From NCBI GenBank assembly GCA_030645475.1, contig JAUSMA010000029.1, positions 87,272 to 151,271 of the forward strand: a stretch of DNA of 64,000 bases, given 5' to 3'. Positions 15,411 through 24,311 of this stretch are shown piece after piece; the first letter of the stretch is position 1; each line of letters starts with the position of its first letter. Made by a program: the position numbers and the translations under genes. The notes below the pieces were generated by a model. The model was not told the DNA's origin. It saw nothing but the letters and a program-made list of their open reading frames with translations, and made no database searches. This DNA is from Nitrospirota bacterium (GTDB lineage Bacteria > Nitrospirota > Nitrospiria > Nitrospirales > Nitrospiraceae).

Positions 15411-18400
15411 ATGGCGGCGGCGAAGAAGACCTCTCGAACCAACGCCACGGCCGAGCGCGGCGCCACGCACAAGGCCGCCAAGCGGCAGCCGGTCAAGGGC
15501 AGACGTCCTCCGGCTGAGACCGTTCCATCGATACCTCTGCTCACAGAACCGCCCGGTTTTCTCATTGTCGGGATCGGCGCCTCCGCCGGCGGCTTGGAGG
15601 CCATGGAAGCCTTTTTCCACCACATGCCCCCCGGCAGCGGGATGGCCTTCGTCGTGGTGTCGCACCAGCATGCGGGCCATGTCAGTCTTCTCCCGAGCCT
15701 GCTCAGTAAATGCACCGCGATGCCGGTGTTGGAGGCCAAGGACGGGATGGCGGTGGAGGCCAATGGCGTCTATATGGCGCCGGGTGGCATCAATCTGGCT
15801 ATCCTGCACGGCATCCTGCACTTCATGGATGCCCCGACGAAAGAACGCGTGCCGCTGCCCATCGATTATTTTTTCCGTTCGCTGGCGGAAGACCAGAAAC
15901 AACGAGCCGTCGGCATCGTCCTGTCCGGGACCGGCAGCGACGGCACCGTGGGGTTGCGCACGATCAAGGCCGAGTCCGGCCTGACGATCGCGCAAGATCC
16001 GCAGTCGGCCAAGTATCAGAGCATGCCGCGCAGCGCGATCGATGCCGGGGTGGCCGATGTGGTGCAGCCGGTGGAGAAGATGGCTGAGCCGTTGCGCGCC
16101 TATGCGCGGAGCCGCACCACACCGGCGACGCTCCTGCCTGCACGTGAGGCCTCGCAGGCGCTGCATAAGATCTTCATCCTCTTGCGCGACCGGACCGGGA
16201 ACGATTTCGCGCGGTATAAAGAGAATACGATTCACCGGCGCATCGAACGACGGATGAATGTGCATCAAATCGAAAATCTGAAGTCGTATCTCCGGTTTCT
16301 CCAGGCGAATCCGCACGAACTCGATGCCCTGTTTCAGGAACTGCTGATCGGCGTCACCAGTTTCTTTCGCGACCCGCAGGCCTTCGAGGTCCTCGAACAG
16401 AAAGTGCTGCCCGCGCTCGTGGAGGGCAAGCCGGAGGGTGCGATCCTGCGGCTGTGGGTGGCCGGCTGTTCCACCGGAGAGGAGGCCTATTCGCTCGCCA
16501 TCCTCTTCCGGGAATTGCTGACGCAGAAGAAGCTCCGCCTCACCATCCAGATCTTTGCATCCGATCTCGACAGCCGGGCCATCGACGCGGCGCGCGCCGG
16601 CCTCTATCCGGTCGGCATCGCCGAGGACCTCACCCCGGCGCGCCTGCAGCGGTTCTTTACCAAGGAAGACAGCCGCTATCGGGTCAAGAAGGAGATTCGG
16701 GATCTGGTGGTGTTTGCCCAGCATAACCTCCTGACCGATGCCCCCTTTACGAAGCTGGATCTCCTGTCTTGCCGCAATCTCCTGATCTATCTGGATGCTC
16801 AGGCCCAGCACAACATCCTGCCGCTGTTCCACTATGCCTTGAAGCCGAACGGTGTGCTGTTTCTCGGTACCTCCGAAACGGTCGGCGAGTACGATCAGCT
16901 CTTTACCGTCATTGACCGGAAATGGAAGTTGTTCAGGCGGACGGCGGAGCTCGGCACGGTTCCTCGACTGGAACGGTTTCCCCATGGATCGATGAAAGGG
17001 ACCACCGAGATCCGTGCGGAGGCGGACGCGGCTCTTCTCCCCACTCGTCCCGCCTCCATCCCCACGTTGATCCAGCAGCTCCTGGTCTCGCGGTATGCGC
17101 CGTCGGCCGTCGTGGTAAATGCTCGGGGCGAAGTCGTCTACATCCATGGGCATACCGGGGCCTATCTGGAACCGGCGCCCGGCCAGCCGACCCACCATCT
17201 GATCGAGATGGCGCGGGAAGGGTTGCGGCACGATCTGGCGGCCGCGCTCCATCAGGCCGCCGGCCAGGAGGAGGACGTCGTGCGCCGCGGACTCCGCCTG
17301 CGCGCCAACGGCGAGGTCATCCTGGTCGATCTGCTCGTGAAAAAAATTGCCGAGCCGGAGGCCCTCCGGGGCCTGCTCCTCGTGACGTTCGATACGGTGC
17401 GTCCGGGAAAGGCCGCCGTGAGCAAGGGCGTATCGGCGCGAGCGGCCGCTCCGTTGAAGAAAGGGGAGCCTGGACTGATGCAGGAATTGGAGTTCACCAA
17501 GCAGCGGTTGCAACGGACGATCGAGGAACTGCAAACCTCCAATGAAGAGCTGAAGTCCACCAACGAGGAATTGCAATCCACGAACGAAGAGCTGCAAAGC
17601 ACCAACGAGGAATTGGAGACGGCGAAGGAAGAGCTGCAGTCCCTCAATGAAGAACTCCTGACGGTCAATGCCGAACTCCAGGGCAAGCTCGATGCGCTCG
17701 CAGAGGCGCACGACGATCTGCAGAACCTCTTGAACAGCACCGAGATCGCCACGATCTTTCTGGACAACGAGTTGCGCATCAAGCGGTTCACCTCGGAGGC
17801 GAAGCGGGTGAGTTGCCTGATCGCCGTCGATGTCGGACGCCCCCTGTCGGACATCGTCTCGAAGCTGGTCGATGACCGGCTGCTGGAGGATGCGCAGGAC
17901 GTGCTGCAGACGCTCGTCGTCAAGGAGCGGGACGTCCAGACCACCGACGGGAGCTGGTTTGCCATGCGGATCCTGCCTTATCGCACCGGCAAGAACAGCA
18001 TCGACGGACTGGTGTTGACGTTTCTCAACATCACCAAGAGCAAGGAGGCGGAGCAGGCCGTCCAGGCGACGCGCAGCGTGGCCGCCAGCATCGTCGAGAC
18101 GATGCGTGAACCCCTGCTCGTCTTGGACGACCAGCTCCGCGTGGTTTTGGCCAATCAGTCCTTCTACCGGATCTTTCAGGTGCAGCCGCGCGAGGTCGAG
18201 CAGCAGCTCCTCTACCATCTCTGCGCCGGGGCCTGGAACAGGCCGGATTTACGCCATCTGCTGGAGGAGATTCTGCCGAAGAACCGCTCCTTCCAGGACT
18301 TCATTGTGGACCAGACGTTTCCTCACATCGGACGTAGGTTATTGATGCTCAATGGCCGCCGACTCGAACAGGCGCTGGTCTTACCAGGCAGAATTTTGTT

Positions 18401-18446
18401 GGCGATGGAAGAAGTGAAGGCCGAGGGGAAGGCTGAAGGGGGTTAG
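15411..18446 (+). CDS. CheB-CheR-PAS fusion without kinase domain
   Basis: 1011 residues from the ATG at 15411 (GAGGAG upstream). The CheB methylesterase domain has GIGASAGGLEAME, SHQHAGH and LSGTGSDGTVGL (Ser, His, Asp triad region). The CheR domain has LWVAGCSTGEEAYSLAI for S-adenosylmethionine. A long coiled coil of NEELxSTNEELQ repeats (about 690-760) and PAS-like domains up to the C-terminus follow. Typical relatives end in a histidine kinase; here the protein stops after PAS and the kinase is the next gene. An 18430-18493 hairpin overlaps its end. No chemoreceptor is nearby, so it probably modifies or senses within a non-motility pathway. Confidence 0.88.
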   Translation: MAAAKKTSRTNATAERGATHKAAKRQPVKGRRPPAETVPSIPLLTEPPGFLIVGIGASAGGLEAMEAFFHHMPPGSGMAFVVVSHQHAGHVSLLPSLLSKCTAMPVLEAKDGMAVEANGVYMAPGGINLAILHGILHFMDAPTKERVPLPIDYFFRSLAEDQKQRAVGIVLSGTGSDGTVGLRTIKAESGLTIAQDPQSAKYQSMPRSAIDAGVADVVQPVEKMAEPLRAYARSRTTPATLLPAREASQALHKIFILLRDRTGNDFARYKENTIHRRIERRMNVHQIENLKSYLRFLQANPHELDALFQELLIGVTSFFRDPQAFEVLEQKVLPALVEGKPEGAILRLWVAGCSTGEEAYSLAILFRELLTQKKLRLTIQIFASDLDSRAIDAARAGLYPVGIAEDLTPARLQRFFTKEDSRYRVKKEIRDLVVFAQHNLLTDAPFTKLDLLSCRNLLIYLDAQAQHNILPLFHYALKPNGVLFLGTSETVGEYDQLFTVIDRKWKLFRRTAELGTVPRLERFPHGSMKGTTEIRAEADAALLPTRPASIPTLIQQLLVSRYAPSAVVVNARGEVVYIHGHTGAYLEPAPGQPTHHLIEMAREGLRHDLAAALHQAAGQEEDVVRRGLRLRANGEVILVDLLVKKIAEPEALRGLLLVTFDTVRPGKAAVSKGVSARAAAPLKKGEPGLMQELEFTKQRLQRTIEELQTSNEELKSTNEELQSTNEELQSTNEELETAKEELQSLNEELLTVNAELQGKLDALAEAHDDLQNLLNSTEIATIFLDNELRIKRFTSEAKRVSCLIAVDVGRPLSDIVSKLVDDRLLEDAQDVLQTLVVKERDVQTTDGSWFAMRILPYRTGKNSIDGLVLTFLNITKSKEAEQAVQATRSVAASIVETMREPLLVLDDQLRVVLANQSFYRIFQVQPREVEQQLLYHLCAGAWNRPDLRHLLEEILPKNRSFQDFIVDQTFPHIGRRLLMLNGRRLEQALVLPGRILLAMEEVKAEGKAEGG

Positions 18447-18493
18447 GCTGAAGGTCTGAATCCCGAACACTTCAGCCTGAACCCCTTCAGCCT
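18430..18493. repeat. Long AGGCTGAAGG hairpin between signalling genes
   Basis: Two 24-base arms, reading AGGCTGAAGG..TTAGGCTGAAG and CTTCAGCCTGAA..CCTTCAGCCT, are nearly perfect complements around a 16-base loop. The left arm includes the stop region of the CheB-CheR gene, and the right arm ends 17 bases before the kinase ATG. It could attenuate kinase expression. It uses the same words as the hairpin at 13799. Confidence 0.75.
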
Positions 18494-18509
18494 AGACAGG
18501 GGTGCTGCG

Positions 18510-20564
18510 ATGGCCAAGAAACCAGACAGACCCGCGAAGTCCACGGCGCTTCGCCGACAGGCGGAGGAACTCCTCCGGACGACCGATCGCGACGTGGCCG
18601 CCATGCCGGTCAAGGACGTGCAGCAGCTCGTGCAGGAGCTGCAAGTCCATCAGATCGAGTTGGAGATGCAGAACGAGGAGCTGTGCCGGACTCAGCTGGC
18701 ACTCGAAGCGGCGCGCGATCGTTATGTGGATCTCTACGATTTTTCCCCGGCCGGCCACCTGACGCTGGATACTCAGGGCACGATTCAGGAGGCCAATCTG
18801 AGGGCCGGGACCCTGCTCGGCATCGACCGGAGGGAGCTGATCGGACAACCGCTCGCGGGAGTGATGGCAGCCGGTTATGAGGCCACGCTCCGTCGGCATT
18901 GGCAGGAGGTCTTGACGAGCGGCCGGCGGCAGACCTGTGAGGTGCTGCTCCGGAACGAGAAGGGCCTTTCGTGCTGGGTTCATCTGGAGAGCCTGGCGGT
19001 TCACGAGGAGTCCGGGCCGATCACCCATTGGCGGATGGCGCTGCTGGACGTGAGCGATCGCAAGCTGGCCGAGCAGGCGATGGAGGCGCAGCGGGCGCAG
19101 CTCGATGGGATCATTTCGTCGGCGATGGATGCCATCATCACCGTGGATGAGAAACAACGGGTATTGGTCTTCAACCGCGCGGCAGAATCCATGTTTGGCT
19201 GCCCGGCTGCCGATGCCATCGGACAGCTACTCGACCGGTTCATCCCGGAACGGTACAGGCAGGCGCACCACGGTCATATGAGCGCCTTCGCCCGGGTGGC
19301 AGTACCCGCGCGTGCGAAGGAACGAGTCGGCACGTTGTTCGGCCTTCGAGCCACCGGAGAGGAGTTTCCCTTCGAGGCCTCCATCTCTCATGTCCGGGTC
19401 GGCGGCAAGACGCTCTTCACCGTCATTCTGCGCGATATCACCGAGCGGAAGCGCGCAGAGGATGCCTTGCAGGCCAGCGACGCCTTTACCCGTTCGGTCC
19501 TGGACTCGCTCTCCGCGCGTGTCTGCGTGTTGGACAGGGACGGAGTCATCCTCCAGACGAACGAATCCTGGAAAACGTTTGTCCGCTGCAATGCGAATCC
19601 CGCGGTCGCCGGTGACGAGGTCGGGCAGAATTACCTGGACGTGTGCCGGCGAGCGAGCGCCGCTGGAGAACCGATCTCCCGGCTTATTGTCGAGGGGGTT
19701 GTCGCCGTGTTGGGGGGCAGTCAACTGAGTTTCAGCGCGGAATATGTCTGTCATTCGCCGGAGGAGGAGCGCTGGTTCCAGATGCGGGTGACGCCGTTGA
19801 AAGCGTCGAAGGGCGTCGTGGTGTCGCATACGGATATCTCACCGCGAGTACGGATGGGGTTAGAGTTGGAGCACCAGCTTCTCCTGCTTGGTCACAAACA
19901 AGAGGAGCTGGAATCCCTCACGGGGAAGCTGATCGAAGCCCAGGAACAGGAGCGCCGACGGATCGCGCGAGAACTGCACGACGACTTCAATCAACGATTG
20001 GCGGCGCTGGCCGTTGAACTAGAGACCTTAGAGCGTACGCCCGATGCCTTTCCCGAGCCGGTCGTTCAGCAACTCACCGCGGTGCGGGACCATGTCGGAC
20101 AGCTCTCCGATGACCTGCACGATCTGGCGTACCGGCTGCACCCTTCGTTGCTCGAACATGTCGGTTTGGAGGTCGCCGCGCGAGACCACGTGACCGAGTT
20201 CACGAAGCGGACGGGGCTGCCCGTGACGTTGACCGCGCGAGAGGTCCCTGGGACGCTCTCGCCGGAGGTGGCCACCAATCTGTTTCGCGTGATGCAGGAG
20301 AGTCTGCAAAATGTGCTCAAACATGCCCGGGCGACCGAGGTGACGGTGAAGCTGAGCGGCTCGTCTAAAGGGATCGGTCTGTCGGTGCGCGATAACGGTC
20401 AGGGGTTCGACCTGGAGCGCACAGACGTACGCGTGCAAGGACTCGGCTTAGTGAGCATGCAAGAGCGTATGCGTCTGATGGGCGGCTTTCTCCGAATCCA
20501 TTCCCTCCCAACGGATGGCACGAAAGTCTGCGCTTGGATTCCTCGTGCTCAGGAGGGCGCATGA
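18510..20564 (+). CDS. PAS-domain sensor histidine kinase (HisKA_3 type)
   Basis: 684 residues, no membrane segment. An N-terminal helix (DVQQLVQELQVHQIELEMQN) is followed by three PAS domains (about 75-195, 205-325 and 330-450). The dimerisation/phosphoacceptor segment QEQERRRIARELHDDFNQRL is of the NarX/UhpB class (His in ELHDD), and the ATPase domain has VRDNGQGFD and GLGLVSMQERM. Soluble PAS kinases of this class sense redox state, gas or ligands. It overlaps its LuxR-type partner by 4 bases (ATGA), so the two form a two-component pair. Confidence 0.92.
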   Translation: MAKKPDRPAKSTALRRQAEELLRTTDRDVAAMPVKDVQQLVQELQVHQIELEMQNEELCRTQLALEAARDRYVDLYDFSPAGHLTLDTQGTIQEANLRAGTLLGIDRRELIGQPLAGVMAAGYEATLRRHWQEVLTSGRRQTCEVLLRNEKGLSCWVHLESLAVHEESGPITHWRMALLDVSDRKLAEQAMEAQRAQLDGIISSAMDAIITVDEKQRVLVFNRAAESMFGCPAADAIGQLLDRFIPERYRQAHHGHMSAFARVAVPARAKERVGTLFGLRATGEEFPFEASISHVRVGGKTLFTVILRDITERKRAEDALQASDAFTRSVLDSLSARVCVLDRDGVILQTNESWKTFVRCNANPAVAGDEVGQNYLDVCRRASAAGEPISRLIVEGVVAVLGGSQLSFSAEYVCHSPEEERWFQMRVTPLKASKGVVVSHTDISPRVRMGLELEHQLLLLGHKQEELESLTGKLIEAQEQERRRIARELHDDFNQRLAALAVELETLERTPDAFPEPVVQQLTAVRDHVGQLSDDLHDLAYRLHPSLLEHVGLEVAARDHVTEFTKRTGLPVTLTAREVPGTLSPEVATNLFRVMQESLQNVLKHARATEVTVKLSGSSKGIGLSVRDNGQGFDLERTDVRVQGLGLVSMQERMRLMGGFLRIHSLPTDGTKVCAWIPRAQEGA

Positions 20565-21208
20565 AGAGGCCGCGCGTCCTCATGGCCGATGACCATTCGC
20601 TGATCCTCGCCGGCTTGCGGAAGTTGGTGGAGGCTGACTGCGACGTGGTGGGCACGGTGGAGGACGGGCGGGCGTTAGTGGAGGCGGCGCAGCAGCTGCG
20701 GCCGGATCTGATTCTCCTGGACATCTCGATGCCGCTCTTAAACGGGCTCGAAGCGGCCCGGCAACTCCGCACCCTGGTGCCGGACTGCAAACTCATCTTC
20801 CTCACCATGCATGCCAGCCCGACCTATGCGACCGAAGCCTTCCAGGCCGGGGCCTCCGGCTATCTCCTCAAACGGTCTGCGGCCTCGGAACTCGGTCTGG
20901 CGATCGCGTCCGTCCTTCAAGGCCAACATTATCTGACGCCGCTGCTCACGAAAGAGGTGCTGGACTCGGTTCTCAAGCCCTCCACCGGCGAGCGAGGCAA
21001 TCCTGTCTCCGGCGCGCTCACCGCGCGTCAGCGCGAAGTTTTGCAGCTCGTCGCCGAAGGCCATGGCACGAAGGAGATCGCCACGATCCTCAGTGTGTCG
21101 GTGAAAACGGTGGAGTTCCATAAGTCCCGCATCATGCAGCATCTGGATCTTCACACCACGGCGGACTTGACCAAGTACGCGATTACCCACGGCATCACCG
21201 GCCTCTAG
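20561..21208 (+). CDS. LuxR/NarL-type response regulator
   Basis: 215 residues from the ATG at 20561, which overlaps the kinase stop (GCATGA). The receiver domain has ADDHS, the phospho-Asp in LILLDISMP and K in YLLKRSA. The C-terminal helix-turn-helix is LTARQREVLQLVAEGHGTKE...VKTVEFHKSRIM. It is the output of the kinase at 18510. Its targets are not visible; the stress genes in this window are candidates by analogy with DosR. Confidence 0.93.
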   Translation: MKRPRVLMADDHSLILAGLRKLVEADCDVVGTVEDGRALVEAAQQLRPDLILLDISMPLLNGLEAARQLRTLVPDCKLIFLTMHASPTYATEAFQAGASGYLLKRSAASELGLAIASVLQGQHYLTPLLTKEVLDSVLKPSTGERGNPVSGALTARQREVLQLVAEGHGTKEIATILSVSVKTVEFHKSRIMQHLDLHTTADLTKYAITHGITGL

Positions 21209-21214
21209 CGGGGT

Positions 21215-21348
21215 GCTGATGAAGAGCATATGGCGTATGGCTAATGGCTAGGAATCAGATTTGGAACTGCCGAAACCAACGATCGACTCCCCTTCCCGGC
21301 AGACGGTGCTTTTCCCGAGCCATCAGCTATACGCCATACGCTATCAGC
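21215..21348. repeat. Imperfect inverted repeat (ATGGCTAATGGCT type)
   Basis: Arms AGCATATGGCGTATGG / CCATACGCTATCAGCT with extensions ATGGCT and AGCCAT, separated by about 70 bases. Related palindromes lie at 39730-39840 and 55866-55961. The rest of the gap to 21504 holds no gene. Confidence 0.6.
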
Positions 21349-21503
21349 TCCGCCCTCCCACGAGATTCGCTTTACGTTTCACGCTGCAGTTGCCCTCTAG
21401 TACGATTCTTCTGCGGTACCAGGGTTTTTCCTAGTTTCGCCGCTTCCCCAAGCCGACTACCATAACAAGAAGTTTCCCTTGTGAGAGAAGAGGACGTCAC
21501 GCG

Positions 21504-21956
21504 ATGACGAAGCCACGAATCTTGCTCGCCGATGACCATCCTGAATTATTGAGTGCGCTACGCGGCTTACTAGAAGATGGATTAGGTGAGGTGGTGGGCA
21601 TGGTGACGGACGGGCAGCCGCTTATCGAAGCGGCCATCCGGCTGGAGCCGGACATTATTATCTTGGATATCTCGATGCCGACGATGAATGGGCTGGACGC
21701 CACGCGCGCCCTGCAGACCTGTGCCCCGCAGAGTAAGGTGATTGTGCTGACGGTCCATCGGGAGCCGGTCTACGTGTCCTTAGCCTTTAAGGCGGGAGCC
21801 CGCGGTTATCTCCTCAAACGAACGTCCCTCTATACGGAACTGCCTCAAGCCCTGCTGCATGTGCTCGCGGGTGAGCGCTATCTCGGGCATGGTGTGGGGG
21901 AGAGAGAGGCGTGGGAACGTGCCGAGGGAGAGAACCTGTCGACCCTGATGTCGTAA
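21504..21956 (+). CDS. Orphan response-regulator receiver protein
   Basis: 150 residues: a full receiver domain (LADDHPELL, phospho-Asp in IIILDISMPTMNG, Lys in YLLKRTS) close to that of the regulator at 20561, then about 25 residues with no helix-turn-helix. It looks like a NarL-type regulator that has lost its output domain, or a single-domain signal relay or phosphate sink. Upstream GAGAGAAGAGGA serves as ribosome site. It probably interacts with the kinase at 18510. Confidence 0.8.
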   Translation: MTKPRILLADDHPELLSALRGLLEDGLGEVVGMVTDGQPLIEAAIRLEPDIIILDISMPTMNGLDATRALQTCAPQSKVIVLTVHREPVYVSLAFKAGARGYLLKRTSLYTELPQALLHVLAGERYLGHGVGEREAWERAEGENLSTLMS

Positions 21957-22737
21957 CAGGGACGAGGGACGCCTAAGAGCCTGAGCGATGGAGCCAGGAA
22001 GACTGTGATGAACGGACAGGATGGCCGACAGCAGGACAGGCTGCTGCTCACGCCCCACTTCGCGGGCCATCACGACCTCCTGTTCGGAACCTTCGCCCGT
22101 GACGGCTCTGCCGACCGGGAGGGGGCCTCGTCGCTGTTGGACGACCATGCGGTCGCCCGGTTCAATCGGATACAACATGCCTATCTGTTCTCGCTGCCAG
22201 GCAGCGAGGGCGAGAGATCTCCGGTCAGCGATGGCGTAGCGGCGCCTGTCTCTCATGATCCCTTCCGCCTCGGCGCTGGTTGGCATCTCAGAATCTTTTC
22301 CCATTTTCTGAACTCCGCACGACCGTTGGTGTTCGAAACCTTTGGGGAATGGCCTCCCTTGTACCACACGGTTTGGGTGGCCTTGCTGAATGTGATGTTC
22401 CGTGACCGCGAGGAGGCCATGCTCACTCTCGTACCGTGCGGGATGGGCAGGCTGAGGCTGCTTGGCAGGACGTGAGCGAGACGATCCAGGTTCTGGCTGT
22501 TGCGTTGAGCAAGCCGGCGGCCGACGAGCGCCAATGCCAGGCCGAACATGAGCGGGTCATGACGCTCCTCGTGGCGTGGTTTCCGGAGATGGTCTGATGG
22601 GCGTGCGCGATGGACCCCCGCTCTCTCGGCAAGGACCGGTGGCTTCTCGACTTTCTGTTCGGAGCCTGTGGAAGAAGCAGTCAATGGTCTGCGATTGCAG
22701 GGCTCTGCCCGCGTGAAGGTGGAAGGTTCGCACGAGC
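21957..22737. other. Unresolved 780-base stretch
   Basis: No gene here is convincing. A plus-strand frame (22005-22475) and a minus-strand frame (about 22290-21960) both have GC-rich third positions but no recognisable protein. A second plus frame is open from about 22406 to its TGA at 22599 and translates to a natural-looking amphipathic segment (AWQDVSETIQVLAVALSK...HERVMTLLVAWFPEMV), yet has no good start. It may be the remains of a frameshifted gene. Confidence 0.35.
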
Positions 22738-23646
22738 ATGAAACCATTCAATCTGGCGGTGGTGGGTTTCGGGAGAGTGGGAACGATCTGCGCGAAAGCC
22801 TTGCTCGAGAGTAAGGACCTTGTCCTGGCGGCGGTGGTCCGGCGCCAGGACAGTCTGGCGCACCCATTGCCTGAGGCGTTCCGCAAGATTCCAGTCGTGG
22901 CTCATGTGGCGCAAGTGCAGACGGTGCAGGCTGCGCTCCTCTGCGTGCCTCTGCCGCAAGTCTTGGATGCGGCGCATGAGTGTCTGCAACATGGAATCCC
23001 CATCGTCGAATCTTCCGTGCTTCACGGAGAGGCGTTTCAGGCCCATCGCGACGAGATCCACCGGCTCGCGGTTCGCCACAAAGTTCCTGCCATTGTCGGT
23101 GCCGGGTGGGATCCCGGAGCGCTGTCCATGTTCCGGTCCCTCTTCGCCCTCCTGGTTCCGGAGGGCTGCACCGAGACGTCGCATCGCGTCGGCGTGAGCC
23201 TCCACCATACGGCGATGGCCCGCCAGATTGCCGGCGTCAGGGAAGCGCTCTGCACCGAACAGCGGACAACTAACGGCAGACGACAGCGCTATGTGTACGT
23301 GGAGTTGGAACAGGGAGTCGATGCCGGTTTGGTCAGCGCAGCGATCCGCGCCGATCCTCTCTTTCTCGGTGACGAGACCCTGATATTCCCGGTTGAGCAT
23401 ATTGCCGCGCTTGAGCAGGAAGGGCGCGGGGTGTTGCTCGAACGTCGAGGTGTGCCGGGGCCTCTCGGGCATCAACAGGTACTGCTCGAAGCGAGGTTCG
23501 AGGTCTCTCTGCTGACGGCGCAGATGATGCTCGCGGCTGCCCGTTCGTTGTCTGGGCTGAAGCCGGGCGCCCATTCATGCATGGATCTTCCCCTCAACGC
23601 CTTGTGGGGCGAACAGCAGACAAAGGCTGAGCGGGAGTGGTTGTAG
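22738..23646 (+). CDS. Diaminopimelate-dehydrogenase-like oxidoreductase
   Basis: 302 residues. An N-terminal NAD(P)-binding Rossmann motif, LAVVGFGRVGTICAKAL, is followed at about residue 121 by GAGWDPGALSMFRSL, the GWDPG signature of meso-diaminopimelate D-dehydrogenases. The later domain diverges from classic Ddh (SLHHTAMARQIAGVREAL). It may therefore be a paralogue with a different amino-acid substrate. It is followed 2 bases later by the BON-domain gene. A cell-wall precursor or D-amino-acid role is the likeliest reading. Confidence 0.7.
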   Translation: MKPFNLAVVGFGRVGTICAKALLESKDLVLAAVVRRQDSLAHPLPEAFRKIPVVAHVAQVQTVQAALLCVPLPQVLDAAHECLQHGIPIVESSVLHGEAFQAHRDEIHRLAVRHKVPAIVGAGWDPGALSMFRSLFALLVPEGCTETSHRVGVSLHHTAMARQIAGVREALCTEQRTTNGRRQRYVYVELEQGVDAGLVSAAIRADPLFLGDETLIFPVEHIAALEQEGRGVLLERRGVPGPLGHQQVLLEARFEVSLLTAQMMLAAARSLSGLKPGAHSCMDLPLNALWGEQQTKAEREWL

Positions 23647-23648
23647 GC

Positions 23649-24212
23649 ATGTCTCTGAATTTCAATGTCACAGATATCGTGGAGCGCTTGCATGTGACGT
23701 TTCCCGCCCACGTCATGGGCGATGGAGTGATCTTGGACGCCGTGCGTGATGCGTTGCTTCAGGAGCCGGGCCTGCAGAGTTGTACGATTCGTGTGAAGCG
23801 CGCAGGGACGTGGGACAGCGTCAGGGAGTCGGCCATGACGCCGCAGGGGGTCATTCACCTATCCGTGACAGACGGGGTTGTTCTCCTGAAGGGTCATGTC
23901 ACCAGCCTCATCCAGAAGCGGCTGGCTAGCGTGCTGGCTTGGTGGGTCCCAGGGATTCGAGATGTCGGCAATGGTCTGGAGGTCGTCCCGCTGCAGGAAG
24001 ATTCCGATGAGGAAATTGCGAACGCGGTGCGCCTCGTCTTGGACAAGGATCGTTTCGTGAGTGCCGAGCGCATCCGTGTGACGGTGAAGCAGGCGGTGGT
24101 CACCCTGGAAGGCGGCGCGCCCTCTGCACCGCAGGAGGAGATGGCCGAGCTCGATGCCTGGTATGTCTTCGGGGTCGACAAGGTCGACAATCGCTTGGAA
24201 GTCCGTCGGTGA
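23649..24212 (+). CDS. BON-domain protein (two BON domains)
   Basis: 187 residues from the ATG at 23649, 2 bases after the upstream stop. Two BON-type alpha/beta repeats are visible, around LSVTDGVVLLKGHVTSLIQK..VPGIRDVGNGLEV and IRVTVKQAVVTLEGGAP..VDKVDNRLEV. No signal peptide, which is unusual for the periplasmic BON proteins but common in the stress-associated cytoplasmic ones. BON domains bind phospholipid or other surfaces. It is translationally linked to the Ddh-like gene and converges on the CBS gene. Confidence 0.8.
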   Translation: MSLNFNVTDIVERLHVTFPAHVMGDGVILDAVRDALLQEPGLQSCTIRVKRAGTWDSVRESAMTPQGVIHLSVTDGVVLLKGHVTSLIQKRLASVLAWWVPGIRDVGNGLEVVPLQEDSDEEIANAVRLVLDKDRFVSAERIRVTVKQAVVTLEGGAPSAPQEEMAELDAWYVFGVDKVDNRLEVRR

Positions 24213-24311
24213 AAAGAACGAACATGGGCGGGGAATCTTTTCTCGCCGGCATGGGCTCATGGAGGCTCTCGACCCCGTCTCTTTCCACTGCGGTGAGGGA
24301 GACGAGTGGCT

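Noticed and set aside
15387..18218. 943-codon open frame on the minus strand opposite the CheB-CheR fusion
   Set aside because: It is the mirror of a GC-rich coding gene. The plus-strand product has clear domains, while the reverse translation is rich in His, Gln and Arg with no family pattern.
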